A stretch of DNA of 64,000 bases from positions 1-64,000 of the forward strand of contig UQKO01000004.1 in the NCBI GenBank assembly GCA_900541575.1. Direction: 5' to 3'. The stretch's first letter is position 1, and each line of letters starts with the position of its first letter. The notes beneath the pieces are model-generated. The model did no database searches. It was given only the letters and a program-made list of their open reading frames with translations, and was not told the origin of the DNA. Of this stretch, positions 43,275-52,859 are shown piece by piece. The stretch is from an uncultured Prevotella sp. (GTDB lineage: Bacteria; Bacteroidota; Bacteroidia; Bacteroidales; Bacteroidaceae). Made by a program: the position numbers and the translations under genes.

Positions 43275-46055
43275 ATGAAAAAGTATATCTTCTTATTCCT
43301 ATTGCTTTTCAATCTTCCCACCTTAGCCCAGCAGCAAACGGCGGAGGAACTATTTGATTTATTTAAAGCCACTTCGGGGTTTGACCGTAAATACCCTCGC
43401 GAGAAAGTATATTTGCACATGGATAATACGAGCTATGTAGAGGGCGATACATTGTGGTACAAAGCTTACGTGGTACGGGCTTCAAGTCTACGGCCTACGG
43501 ATTTGAGTCGCGTGTTGTATGTAGAATTGCTGAATGCAGATGGTGGTCTTATAGAGAAACAAATGCTCCGGTTGGATTCAATTGGACAAGCTGATGGATG
43601 TTTTAGTCTGAAACGTCCTGTGATGCCAGGCTATTATGAAGTAAGAGCCTATACAAGGGAAATGACCAATTGGGATGAACCGGCCATCTTTTCGCGTGTA
43701 GTTCCGATTTTTGGATTTGATGGTAATAATACTCAGAAGCAGACAAGTGACTTGTTACATTTATCTTTACCTGTTCCAGAAAAGCGTAAAGGCGTAACTA
43801 TCGCAATGCCGCGTCCTTATACCATGACAGATAGAAAGGAATATGTGCTTAATTTTTATCCTGAAGGCGGAAGTAGAGCAAAAGGGGTAGAACAATATAT
43901 CGCATACCAACTTACTGATGGAATGGGAAATGGTATGAATGATACGCTGCAACTATGTGATGATAAGGGGAATGTGTTAAGTGAATTCCAACCAGAATAT
44001 GGTGGACGTGGCACGTTCGTGCTCTCTGCTCAGCAAGAAAATGGCTTTGTTAGGATAAAGAATGTATCTCGTAATACTTTCGCTCTTCCTGCAACGGCCG
44101 TCTCTTATGCATTACATGCAGAGCCTCTCACTGATGGTGTGAATATTAAAGTGCAAGCCAATGATTCTGCCATTGCAGCAAATAGTTTGTTAGGTTTGGC
44201 TGTAATAAGCAGAGAGAAGGTGTGCTATTTTGACACGCTTACGGTGATCCCGAATGGTACAGAAGTGTTTGTGCCGAGAAAAGCCTTGCGTGGGGGAGTG
44301 AATCGAATAGAACTCTTTGATGTAAAAGGGCAGAGTTATAGCACTCGACTAATTTGGATGCCTATTACCGAAGAAGAGAACAAGCGCGTAAGTGTTAGCA
44401 TGCAACAAAACAAGGCATTCTATGAAGCATTTGAGCCTGCAGTGGTGAAAATACAGCTAAAAGATGCTAAGCAACATCCCGTCCAGACTGTTTTCTCTAT
44501 AGCTGTGCGTGATGCAAGCGGTAATATCACCGATACAAATGATGGGGGCGTAGAGGCAGATATGCTCCTATCTTCAGAAATCAAAGGTTATGTGGCACAC
44601 CCTGAGCTTTACTTTGTAAAGGATGATGCTGCTCATCGTCGAATGCTAGACCTCTTACTCATGGTACAAGGATGGACTGCGAATCATTTCTCTACCATGT
44701 GTGGGAAGACGCCATTCGTTCTGAAGCAACCTATTGAAGAAGTTCCCATACTGCGCGGTACGCTATATGCAGACAACAATCGCTTACATCCTTTGAAGAA
44801 TTACAATTTAAAGATGCTTGCTTATTCTCTGAATGGGAAAACTTTGCAAGGAAATACTTGCACGGATGAAAATGGGAAATTCTCTTTTGCTAATTTTGCC
44901 GACTTTAAGGGCGATTACTATATGCAATTTTCCATTCGAAGCGACAAGGATCATGCTTCATGGTCACGCCTTGCAATTGATCAATGGTTCGCACCTCGTC
45001 CACGTGCTTTCGCAGCTTCTGATTTGCATTTGTCCATTCCCATGCAAAAGGATAGCATTATAGTCTATAGCAAAACTGACACCCCCGATACGTTTCAATG
45101 GACAGACACTATTCCACGAACTGTTCCTACAATCCTCAATGAAGCTAAAGTAAGCATTAAAGGAAAATACCGAGGATTTACAGGAGGTAGATACACATGG
45201 AATGGTGGTGAACATCATGGAGAAGATCGTGCCATCAAATACTACAATGTGGCTCAAATTGTGGAGCAACTGAAAGATAGCGGAAAGGCCACTCCCGATC
45301 TAGGTGAACTCTTGCCTATGCTTGATCATAATTTCAGTGTTACGCGCTATGGACTCTATAAATCTGGTGGGCATTTTGAAGAAGAGGATGATAAGGATGC
45401 TCCTGAGCAATATGACCCTAATAGTGGTGGTTCTGCAATCTTTCCTGAAAGTAATACAGAATCAGATCTCTTTAAAAAGTTGCCCGAAGCTCTGAAAAAG
45501 AATCTTCCTCCAGATGAGCAGAGGAAGGTCGATGCTGTAACGAACAAACTCTATAAAAGACCAAGAATAGAGTACAAAGCGAATTATGTAACAATCTATC
45601 TCAACAACGTAGCATGGTATGAAGATGGATTGTTGCAATACAATGATAATATATTCAATAATCTTGCGGACAATTATCGAAGCATTTGCTTTGTGCCTAA
45701 TGCTCAAAGAGAAGATGCCGTGATGGGAAAAGACAAACTCCTTTCTGTGGCCAACAGATATATGCTTTACATTTACGAACAACCCAACCTATATCGCGTG
45801 AAAAGTGTGCGCGGTACGGAGCGTCGTCTCGTACAGGGCTTTGCATCTCATTCTGAGTTTTATTCTCCAGATTATCGCCGTTTTGATCTGCCCAATCCAT
45901 CAGATCGCCGTCGTACACTTTATTGGAACCCGTCGGTAAAGACTGATGAAAACGGAGAAACGAACATCCTCTTTTTTACTAATTCACGTCTAGAACAACG
46001 ACTTGATATCTCGATAAGAGGCGTATCTACTGAAGGAGGCTGGATTGAAAACTGA
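43275..46055 (+). CDS. MG2-domain secreted surface protein
   Basis: A 926-residue secreted protein with signal peptide MKKYIFLFLLLFNLPTLAQ. Early on, REKVYLHMDNTSYVEGDTLW and YKAYVVRA are the hallmark of Bacteroidetes alpha-2-macroglobulin MG2-like proteins. Further beta-sandwich domains follow (PGYYEVRAYTREMTNWDE; HPVQTVFSIAVRDASGNITD; a carboxypeptidase-regulatory-like stretch near residues 500-560). The C-terminus has a second MG-like strand set (TDENGETNILFFTNSRLEQR). There is no thioester motif. Such proteins are thought to be envelope components; the exact role is unknown. Its start lies just past the broken lipoprotein gene. Confidence 0.82.
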   Translation: MKKYIFLFLLLFNLPTLAQQQTAEELFDLFKATSGFDRKYPREKVYLHMDNTSYVEGDTLWYKAYVVRASSLRPTDLSRVLYVELLNADGGLIEKQMLRLDSIGQADGCFSLKRPVMPGYYEVRAYTREMTNWDEPAIFSRVVPIFGFDGNNTQKQTSDLLHLSLPVPEKRKGVTIAMPRPYTMTDRKEYVLNFYPEGGSRAKGVEQYIAYQLTDGMGNGMNDTLQLCDDKGNVLSEFQPEYGGRGTFVLSAQQENGFVRIKNVSRNTFALPATAVSYALHAEPLTDGVNIKVQANDSAIAANSLLGLAVISREKVCYFDTLTVIPNGTEVFVPRKALRGGVNRIELFDVKGQSYSTRLIWMPITEEENKRVSVSMQQNKAFYEAFEPAVVKIQLKDAKQHPVQTVFSIAVRDASGNITDTNDGGVEADMLLSSEIKGYVAHPELYFVKDDAAHRRMLDLLLMVQGWTANHFSTMCGKTPFVLKQPIEEVPILRGTLYADNNRLHPLKNYNLKMLAYSLNGKTLQGNTCTDENGKFSFANFADFKGDYYMQFSIRSDKDHASWSRLAIDQWFAPRPRAFAASDLHLSIPMQKDSIIVYSKTDTPDTFQWTDTIPRTVPTILNEAKVSIKGKYRGFTGGRYTWNGGEHHGEDRAIKYYNVAQIVEQLKDSGKATPDLGELLPMLDHNFSVTRYGLYKSGGHFEEEDDKDAPEQYDPNSGGSAIFPESNTESDLFKKLPEALKKNLPPDEQRKVDAVTNKLYKRPRIEYKANYVTIYLNNVAWYEDGLLQYNDNIFNNLADNYRSICFVPNAQREDAVMGKDKLLSVANRYMLYIYEQPNLYRVKSVRGTERRLVQGFASHSEFYSPDYRRFDLPNPSDRRRTLYWNPSVKTDENGETNILFFTNSRLEQRLDISIRGVSTEGGWIEN

Positions 46056-46082
46056 GGATATTGTTGTTACATTGTGATCAAT

Positions 46083-46158
46083 AAAATCCCTCACCATTCT
46101 CGTATTTATAACGTTTCCGATAAACGTTTCTAAATATGTGAATAGTGAGGGGATTTTT
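46083..46158 (+). terminator. Terminator after the MG2 gene
   Basis: AAAATCCCTCACCATTC pairs with GAATAGTGAGGGGATTTT with one bulge, plus an inner AACGTTT / AAACGTT pairing; ends in TTTTT. The 356 bp from 46159 to 46514 hold no recognised gene; they lie beyond the 3' end of rnpB. Confidence 0.7.
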
Positions 46159-46514
46159 GAATAGTTTGAAAATCAGCAGGATACGTACTTAATGCACTTC
46201 GCTTTCACGCGTTTTGTCTCACATTATGCCCATAATGGCGACTGAATATGGCCTTTCAATGATTCTTTTATGCCCAAGAAGGAAATGCTAGATGCCCATG
46301 TCGTATTTTCTTTTTGGGCGAATCGTTTTATTTCGATGCACAGATAAGGATTTCCTAGCTATATACAAGGCTATCTCCATTCTAGTTTGAGAAAACAGAA
46401 TGTCAATATTCTTTACCAATATAAGGGTGCATAGTAAGGGAACACTCGGCTCAGATGTGAGCGGAATTGATGAATAAATAATAGGGGAAATCGGTGTCGT
46501 CAGAAAATAAAAAA

Positions 46515-46992
46515 GAATCAGTCGGCCTATAAGCCGGGTTCTGTGCTTATAGTTACCAAGGGCAACTATAGCGCTTGTCATTTATCCGCGCTTGCTGTCG
46601 CCAACAAGCTGTATCGTTCTACCCTCCAGCGAGATGATTGGAATCATCATCGGACGAGCAGCCCTCTGACGCTGGTATACATGAACTTTCAACCTCTGAT
46701 GTGCACAGCACATGTGTCGCCACATGCCTGGTGAGCTCTTACCTCGCCTTCTCACCCTTACCTTTTCCTGCAAGTAGCAGAAATGGCGGTTGTTTTCTTC
46801 TGCACTAATCCACCTTTACAGACGGCTTCGAGTTAGGAAGCAGAGTGCTCTGTGTTGCCCGGACTTTCCTCCTGCATCCTTCAGGCAGACAAAGATGATG
46901 CGCTTCTCGCTAGGTTTATGCCTAACGGAAAGATGAAAACATCGCATGTCCCTGTCTATGAAAATGCACACGACAAGCCAGCCAACTGATTC
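46515..46992 (-). ncRNA. rnpB: RNase P RNA
   Basis: The ribozyme that matures tRNA 5' ends, bacterial type A by layout. On the minus strand the 3' end carries the universal ACAGAACCCGGCTTAT, and the 5' domain has GGAGGAAAGTCCGGGC (P4 and CR-I region). The terminal helix P1 is a 12-bp pairing of GAATCAGTTGGC (46992 downward) with GCCGACTGATTC (ending at 46515), which fixes both ends. GAGGGTAGAACGATACAG and GACAAGCGC are further conserved stretches. A TAATTTTG -7 box on the minus strand at 47011-47004 sits at the right distance. About 478 nt. Open frames across it are not genes. Confidence 0.96.
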
Positions 46993-47003
46993 TGTTTTGT
47001 CTG

Positions 47004-47011
47004 CAAAATTA
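47004..47011 (-). promoter_or_regulatory. rnpB -7 promoter box
   Basis: Minus-strand TAATTTTG, 11 nt before the predicted 5' end of RNase P RNA. No clear -33 box was seen. Confidence 0.6.
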
Positions 47012-47055
47012 CAAAAAACTGTGCAGTCTAGGCGGGTAGTATACATAAAAAATCG

Positions 47056-47063
47056 TATTTTTG
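47056..47063 (+). promoter_or_regulatory. Fucosidase gene -7 promoter box
   Basis: TATTTTTG, 27 bp before the ATG at 47091. Divergent from the rnpB promoter about 45 bp away. Confidence 0.55.
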
Positions 47064-47090
47064 CTCATCATTATATTATCCTACATTTGT

Positions 47091-48440
47091 ATGAAAAGAA
47101 TCGTAATAAGTTTTTTATGTGTCATCTTGTTCTCGCTCCCAGTAGAGTTGCATGCGCTGACTGGAAATAAACAAACTTATATGCCCACATCGGGAAATTT
47201 GCAAGCACGATCCAATTTTGCTGAATCTAGATTTGGTATCTTCCTCCATTGGGGAATTTATAGTATGTTTGGCCAAGGAGAATGGTATATGCAGAATGAC
47301 GACATTCATCGTGATGAATATGCCAAAGCTGCTAATGCTTTCTATCCACATGATTTTAACGCAAAATCTTGGGTGGCCGCTATCAAGGATGCAGGCGCAC
47401 GCTACCTGTGTTTCACAACTCGCCATCATGATGGGTTTTCAATGTGGAACACGCAGCAAAGTCCTTACAATATCATGCATACTCCCTATGGGCGCGATAT
47501 CGTGAAGCAGATTGCCGATGAATGCCACAGACAAGGGGTGGGGCTACACTTGTACTATTCATTGATAGACTGGACTCGCGACGATTATCCCACAGGATTT
47601 ACGGGACTTCATACAGGGAAATGCCCAGAAAAGGCTTCTTGGAATAGCTACTTTCACTTTATGAAAGCCCAGCTTACGGAATTGCTTACGCAGTATGGTA
47701 AGGTAGATTGTATATGGCTTGATGGATGGTGGGATCATGAGCGTGATGGTATCCCCTTTAATTGGCAATTGAAGGAACTTTATGAATTGATTCATCAGCT
47801 TCAGCCGGCGTGTCTTATTGGTAATAATCATCACCAAACTCCCTTTGAAGGTGAGGACATACAGATGTTTGAACGTGATGTCCCGGGAGAAAATAAGGCT
47901 GGCCTTTCCGGACAAAGTATAAGCATGTTGCCCTTGGAAACTTGTGAAACAATGAATGGTATGTGGGGCTACAGAGTGAAAGATCAAAACTATAAGTCCA
48001 CTTCCGAATTGATAAGGCTCTTGGTGCGTAGTTCGGCTAAAGGAGCTAACTTATTGCTTAATATAGGTCCGCAACCAGATGGAAATTTGCCAGCACTCTC
48101 GCTTGATAGACTGCAAGGCATGGGCAAATGGCTACGTGGAAAAGCAGGGCAAAGCATTTATGGCACAACGGCAGGATGGGTGCAGATGGGTGATAGCATT
48201 GTGAGTACCTATCGTAAGGATTCGCGTACGCTCTATGTACATTTGCTTTCAGACAGCATTGCTTCGTCAGTGGTGCTACCGATAGCAACTTCATCCATCA
48301 AGCATGTAAAGACTCTCGAAACGGGTCAACGAATAGCGTTCCGGAAGGAAAAACAGGCCAAGAATCAGACTCGCTTATTCCTTACAAACATTTCGGTTAA
48401 CGCCCCTGCTGATTGTATACTTGAAATACAAATGCGGTAG
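47091..48440 (+). CDS. Alpha-L-fucosidase (GH29)
   Basis: The start at 47091 gives signal peptide MKRIVISFLCVILFSLPVEL ahead of HALTGN, 449 residues in total; the frame extends 10 codons upstream into the promoter. GH29 markers are RFGIFLHWGIYSMFGQGEWY, CFTTRHHDGFSMWNTQQSPY and the nucleophile Asp211 in KVDCIWLDGWWDHE. SSAKGANLLLNIGPQPDGNL is also conserved. It should release terminal L-fucose from host or dietary glycans in the periplasm or outside. It is not part of a SusCD locus here. Confidence 0.95.
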   Translation: MKRIVISFLCVILFSLPVELHALTGNKQTYMPTSGNLQARSNFAESRFGIFLHWGIYSMFGQGEWYMQNDDIHRDEYAKAANAFYPHDFNAKSWVAAIKDAGARYLCFTTRHHDGFSMWNTQQSPYNIMHTPYGRDIVKQIADECHRQGVGLHLYYSLIDWTRDDYPTGFTGLHTGKCPEKASWNSYFHFMKAQLTELLTQYGKVDCIWLDGWWDHERDGIPFNWQLKELYELIHQLQPACLIGNNHHQTPFEGEDIQMFERDVPGENKAGLSGQSISMLPLETCETMNGMWGYRVKDQNYKSTSELIRLLVRSSAKGANLLLNIGPQPDGNLPALSLDRLQGMGKWLRGKAGQSIYGTTAGWVQMGDSIVSTYRKDSRTLYVHLLSDSIASSVVLPIATSSIKHVKTLETGQRIAFRKEKQAKNQTRLFLTNISVNAPADCILEIQMR

Positions 48441-48554
48441 TAGCTAAGTAGTCTCCTTCTTGGGAGATAATGTTCTGATTTTGATTGGATTCGCGTAGAA
48501 ATTGAGAGTATAAGAAAAAAGCGCTCTATATCTTCCCATTAGTCATCTTTAATC

Positions 48555-49832
48555 ATGCAAACACGCCCTATTTATTTGTTGCTTCCTTTGTTGTGGATGC
48601 TCGCCATGCAAGGATTGCAAGCGCAACCAGGAAAGACCACGTTGCAGGCACCTCATATTAAGACGATACAAACAGCAGTGAACGGCCAATATGAGGCATT
48701 CCCTGTAATTGATATAGATAAAGGGGATGTATTGACGTTGTCTTTCGATGATATGACGCATGAATATGCTAGATATACTTATCGGATAGAGCATTGTGAT
48801 GTGGAGGGGCATCCGTCTGAGGAACTCTTTGAAAGCGACTATGTGAGAGCGGATGATGATGAAGAAGTAATCACAGATTATGAGCCAAGTGAGAACACAA
48901 CTGTGCTCTATACGCACTATACTTTTTCTATTCCTAACGTACATATGCGTCCTCTTCTTTCGGGGAATTATCTAATCACCGTGAGCCGAGAGAATGAAGA
49001 AGGTGAAATGGAACCAGTGTTAAAGACCTATTTTGGCGTGGTGAGCCAGCGGGTGAGCATATATCCTTCTTGCTCTACTGATACGGAAATCGATCATAAC
49101 GAATCACATCAACAAATCTCTTTGCGGGTGGATGCAGGCAACTTGACGATTCGCGATGCGAGGAGTGAAATGAAAATCATAGTGCTTCAAAATCGTAGAT
49201 GGGACAATGCGGTTATGAATCCCTCATTGACAGCGCAGAATGGAAACAACTTGCTTTGGGAGCATACTCGTCAATTGATTTTCTGTGCGGGCAATGAATA
49301 TCGCAAGATGGAAATCTTATCTACGCGTTATCCAGGAATGCATGGCGATGGAGTCTGTTGGATAGATCCTTACTATCATTATACTTTGCAGCAAGACACT
49401 CCCAGAAAGAATTATCTCTATGATGAGGATCGAGATGGACTTTACTTGACTCGCTATGAGGGTGGTGGGGATGCCATGATTATGGCAGACTATGTGGTAA
49501 CACATTTTCGTTTGTCAATGCCGCAATTAGCCAATGGAAAGTCGCTCTATGTGAGTGGAAGATGGACATCAACGGGCTTTTCTGATGAATATAAAATGCG
49601 CTACAATGAGGTGGATCAAGCCTATGAGATAGATCTCTTGCTCAAGTGTGGCTATTATAATTATATGTATCTGCTGAAGGATGCAGTAACGGCCGAAGGC
49701 GGAGCTACGTCGGTAGCGGAAGGCAATTATTTCCAGACGGAGAATGAATACGACTTCCTTGTATACTATAAGCCTTCGGGCTGCCGATATTGGCAATTAG
49801 TGGGATGCGTCACTCCGATTTACAGAAAGTAG
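48555..49832 (+). CDS. DUF5103 type IX secretion plug-domain protein
   Basis: A 425-residue secreted protein (signal MQTRPIYLLLPLLWMLAMQG, then LQAQ). Beta-rich throughout, with RYTYRIEHCDVEGHPSEELF, SGNYLITVSRENEEGEM and the C-terminal SGRWTSTGFSDEYKMRYNEV, YYNYMYLLKDA segments seen in DUF5103 proteins. That family is named for the plug protein of the type IX secretion translocon, which blocks the unused channel. The function here is inferred from family only; other type IX genes are not in the window. No promoter was picked out in the 114-bp gap upstream. Confidence 0.8.
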   Translation: MQTRPIYLLLPLLWMLAMQGLQAQPGKTTLQAPHIKTIQTAVNGQYEAFPVIDIDKGDVLTLSFDDMTHEYARYTYRIEHCDVEGHPSEELFESDYVRADDDEEVITDYEPSENTTVLYTHYTFSIPNVHMRPLLSGNYLITVSRENEEGEMEPVLKTYFGVVSQRVSIYPSCSTDTEIDHNESHQQISLRVDAGNLTIRDARSEMKIIVLQNRRWDNAVMNPSLTAQNGNNLLWEHTRQLIFCAGNEYRKMEILSTRYPGMHGDGVCWIDPYYHYTLQQDTPRKNYLYDEDRDGLYLTRYEGGGDAMIMADYVVTHFRLSMPQLANGKSLYVSGRWTSTGFSDEYKMRYNEVDQAYEIDLLLKCGYYNYMYLLKDAVTAEGGATSVAEGNYFQTENEYDFLVYYKPSGCRYWQLVGCVTPIYRK

Positions 49833-49964
49833 CAACTGAACTTTATGAATCTTCCTAGGTATAGAATGTTTCCACTGAGTTGGCACGAGAATGTTCTAGT
49901 AAAGTCAGAGAAGTTTAGTATTCTCCTCAAATATTGAAAATGAATTAGTAAGATTAATATAATT

Positions 49965-50918
49965 ATGAATATCATATTTCTTGACGGATATACCCTTCAA
50001 ACATCGGATTCTGTGCTCGACCCTATCAAGGCTTTGGGACAATTTCGAGTATTCGATCGTACAGATAGTCATCAGGTGGTAGAAAGGGGCAAAGATGCTG
50101 ACGTAATCATTGTCAATAAGACTTCTATTACGGCTGAACATATAGCACAAATGCCTAAACTTCGGCTCATCTGTGTGGCAGCGACAGGTTACGATAAAAT
50201 AGACATTAAGGCAGCACGCGAGCGAGGTATTCCCGTATGCAATTGTGCCGACTATTCCACCCAGGCAGTGGCGCAAATGGCATTGTCGCTCTTACTCGAA
50301 GCAGCCAATGATGTGGGATTTTATACAGAACGAAATCGCCACGGAGAGTGGAGTAGTTGCGAGGATTTCTGTTATACTACGCATTCGCGTCTCGACCTAG
50401 AAGGAAAGCACGCTGCCATCGTAGGATTTGGGCATATAGGACGCGCATTGGCTAGTTTCCTTCATCCTATGGGAGTAAAAATATATGCTGTCACAAGTAA
50501 ATCGGCTTCTCAACTTCCTGAATATGTAACGCCTATTTCCTTGGAGGATGCTTTCACTACGTGTGATATTGTCAGTCTTAATTGCCCGTTGACAGAGAAA
50601 AATCGTGGATTTGTCAACGCATCTCTTCTAGCAAAAACTAAAACTGGACTATATCTAGTCAATACGGCTCGAGGCGCTTTGGTAAATGAACAAGATGTGG
50701 CGCAAGCCCTTCAAACAGGGAAACTAGCTGCTTACTGCACTGACGTACTTGCGCAAGAGCCTCCTTCTCCATATTGTCCCTTGCTAAAAGCCCCTAATGC
50801 CTATATTACTCCGCATATAGGTTGGAAAACTCCGCTCACGGTAGAACGTATCGTTGACATCGTTACGCGAAACATTCAAGCTTTCTCAGAAGGAACCCCA
50901 CAAAGTGTAGTCAATTGA
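49965..50918 (+). CDS. D-2-hydroxyacid dehydrogenase (glycerate dehydrogenase-like)
   Basis: A 317-residue NAD-dependent dehydrogenase. The Rossmann glycine motif is GFGHIGRALASF near residue 150; catalytic Arg lies in NTARGALVNEQD, Glu in LAQEPPSPYCPL and His in ITPHIGWKT. The order and length match hydroxypyruvate/glycerate dehydrogenases of this phylum. No partner gene suggests the physiological substrate. A 112-bp gap separates it from the next gene. Confidence 0.92.
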   Translation: MNIIFLDGYTLQTSDSVLDPIKALGQFRVFDRTDSHQVVERGKDADVIIVNKTSITAEHIAQMPKLRLICVAATGYDKIDIKAARERGIPVCNCADYSTQAVAQMALSLLLEAANDVGFYTERNRHGEWSSCEDFCYTTHSRLDLEGKHAAIVGFGHIGRALASFLHPMGVKIYAVTSKSASQLPEYVTPISLEDAFTTCDIVSLNCPLTEKNRGFVNASLLAKTKTGLYLVNTARGALVNEQDVAQALQTGKLAAYCTDVLAQEPPSPYCPLLKAPNAYITPHIGWKTPLTVERIVDIVTRNIQAFSEGTPQSVVN

Positions 50919-51030
50919 TATAATTTGTCTCTCTGTTTAGAGCTTATCCCAACCTTATCGGGGACTATCTCCATTATTACAAAGGGAAAATCTAGACTTT
51001 ACCATTTTCTATAGAAAAACTTCTTTACAA

Positions 51031-51636
51031 ATGTTTGTACAAATACTCGATTTTATAGGTACACTTGCTTTTGCCATTTCTGGCATTCGTCTAGCATCAG
51101 CAAAACATTTTGACCTCTTCGGCGCTTATGTCGTAGGGCTTACTACGGCTATTGGTGGTGGAACTATGCGTGACCTCTTGCTGAGCCAACCACCCTTTTG
51201 GATGACCAATGCTTTTTATCTCATCTGTACAGCCTTTGCGCTAGTGTGGGTGATTGCTTTTCGAAAGTTTTTGGTAAAGCAAAACAATACATGGTTTCTC
51301 TTCGATACGATTGGTTTGGCGCTCTTTACCGTAACGGGTATAGAGAAAACATTGGCTGCGGGTTTCCCTTTCTGGACGGCGATTATTATGGGCACCTTAA
51401 CAGGAGCAGGAGGTGGTGTCTTTCGTGATGTGTTTATCAATGAAGTGCCACTTATCTTCCGTAAAGAAATCTATGCTTTGGCTTGTGTGGTGGGTGGCAT
51501 AGCCTATTTTATTTGCGCTAAAGCGGGACTTGGCAATGTGTCATCGGGCCTTATTTGTGGCGCTTTCGTTATGTTGGCAAGAATCCTTGCTGTTCATTAT
51601 AAGATTCATCTGCCTACACTTAAAAGCGAAGATTGA
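51031..51636 (+). CDS. TRIC-type (YicG family) membrane channel
   Basis: A 201-residue membrane protein with about seven hydrophobic helices in two similar halves, each with a glycine-rich kink: TTAIGGGTMRDLLL near residue 45 and GTLTGAGGGVFRDVFINEVP near residues 126-145. This inverted repeat is the signature of bacterial trimeric intracellular cation channels, reported to conduct K+ or similar monovalent cations. The stop codon shares one base with the following hemW start, so the two are coupled. Confidence 0.92.
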   Translation: MFVQILDFIGTLAFAISGIRLASAKHFDLFGAYVVGLTTAIGGGTMRDLLLSQPPFWMTNAFYLICTAFALVWVIAFRKFLVKQNNTWFLFDTIGLALFTVTGIEKTLAAGFPFWTAIIMGTLTGAGGGVFRDVFINEVPLIFRKEIYALACVVGGIAYFICAKAGLGNVSSGLICGAFVMLARILAVHYKIHLPTLKSED

Positions 51637-52787
51637 TGACCGCTAGTAACTATGCAAATCAGAGAGGCATGATTTACGTTCATGTACCTTTTTGTGCAAG
51701 CCGTTGTATTTATTGTGATTTCTTTTCTACTACGCAGACCGACAAATGGAAGCAACGATATGTCGAAGCGGCTTGTCGAGAACTTACCATTCGCGCAACT
51801 GAACTTTCACATGCTGTCATTGCGAGCATCTATATTGGGGGAGGAACGCCCTCGCAGCTTCGTTCGGATCAGATTCAGGCAATCTTAGAGAAGATTTACG
51901 AGAAATATCGGGTAGATGAAAAAGCCGAAATTACACTCGAAGCTAATCCCGACGATGTGACGAAAGAATTTGTCAGCAACATAAGACGCATGGGAATCAA
52001 TCGTGTGAGTCTCGGTGTGCAGAGTTTCGATGATGAGTTGCTAAAGTTGCTGAATCGCCGTCATAATGCTTTGGGCGCTGTAAACGCTGTAAAAACGCTC
52101 GTTGAGGGAGGTGTAGATAACGTAAGTATAGATCTCATCTATGGACTTCCACAACAGACGGAGAAAATGTTCGCACTGGATTTGCGTAAGGCATTCTCTC
52201 TTCCAATCCGTCATCTCTCATCGTATGCACTTAGTATAGAGCATGATACTATGATAGCGCGTATGCTCCAACGTGGTGATATATTTTTGCCAACAGAGGA
52301 GACGAGTGTGCGTGAGTATAATATGTTGATGAGTGCGGCCGAGGCTCATGGATTTGAGCATTACGAAATATCCAATTTCGCTTTACCAAATTTTCATTCA
52401 CTCCATAATTCCGGCTATTGGAATGGTATGCCCTATATAGGTATAGGGCCGGGAGCTCATTCTTTTCATGATAATGTGCGTCGACACAATTTGCCCAACC
52501 TCATTCAATACGCAGATTCCGATGGATATCCGCCTTATGAGGAAGAAATCCTTACGATTGATGAACAATACGATGAGTTTGTTTTTACTTCTCTACGTAC
52601 GAAGAAGGGGCTTTCGCTGCAGCGTTTATCCGAAATATTTGGCCCTACTGCTTTAAATTATTTACTGAAGAATGCGAAGCCTCATCTTCTGAATCATCGC
52701 TTAATTAAGGAAGATGGTTTCCTCAGTATAGCCAAGGAGAGTATCATGATAAGCGATGACATTATGAGTGATCTTATGAAAGGGTAG
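51636..52787 (+). CDS. hemW: Radical SAM heme chaperone HemW
   Basis: A 383-residue coproporphyrinogen oxidase-like radical SAM protein thought to deliver heme. The 4Fe-4S cysteines are Cys20, Cys24 and Cys27 in FCASRCIYCDF, which is CxxxCxxC followed by Asp-Phe as expected for HemW rather than HemN. YIGGGTPSQL, GVQSFDDELLKLLNRRH, LIYGLPQQT and YIGIGPGAHSF are conserved. The ATG at 51636 is used because it overlaps the previous stop codon; MIYVHVPFC at codon 12 is an alternative. A bidirectional terminator follows. Confidence 0.94.
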   Translation: MTASNYANQRGMIYVHVPFCASRCIYCDFFSTTQTDKWKQRYVEAACRELTIRATELSHAVIASIYIGGGTPSQLRSDQIQAILEKIYEKYRVDEKAEITLEANPDDVTKEFVSNIRRMGINRVSLGVQSFDDELLKLLNRRHNALGAVNAVKTLVEGGVDNVSIDLIYGLPQQTEKMFALDLRKAFSLPIRHLSSYALSIEHDTMIARMLQRGDIFLPTEETSVREYNMLMSAAEAHGFEHYEISNFALPNFHSLHNSGYWNGMPYIGIGPGAHSFHDNVRRHNLPNLIQYADSDGYPPYEEEILTIDEQYDEFVFTSLRTKKGLSLQRLSEIFGPTALNYLLKNAKPHLLNHRLIKEDGFLSIAKESIMISDDIMSDLMKG

Positions 52788-52804
52788 GGGACAATAGATT
52801 ATCT

Positions 52805-52859
52805 CAACACTTCTGATATGTTCTCAATCTATTCAGGGCTTAGCATATCAGAAGTGTTG
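52805..52859. terminator. Bidirectional terminator between hemW and rmuC
   Basis: CAACACTTCTGATATG pairs exactly with CATATCAGAAGTGTTG. The right arm lies inside the last codons of rmuC (NTSDM, with LSPE after it), so the coding sequence and the terminator share bases. Confidence 0.75.

Noticed and set aside
46288..47046. Several open frames around 46288-47046
   Set aside because: They overlap RNase P RNA and its flanks and have no recognisable protein features.
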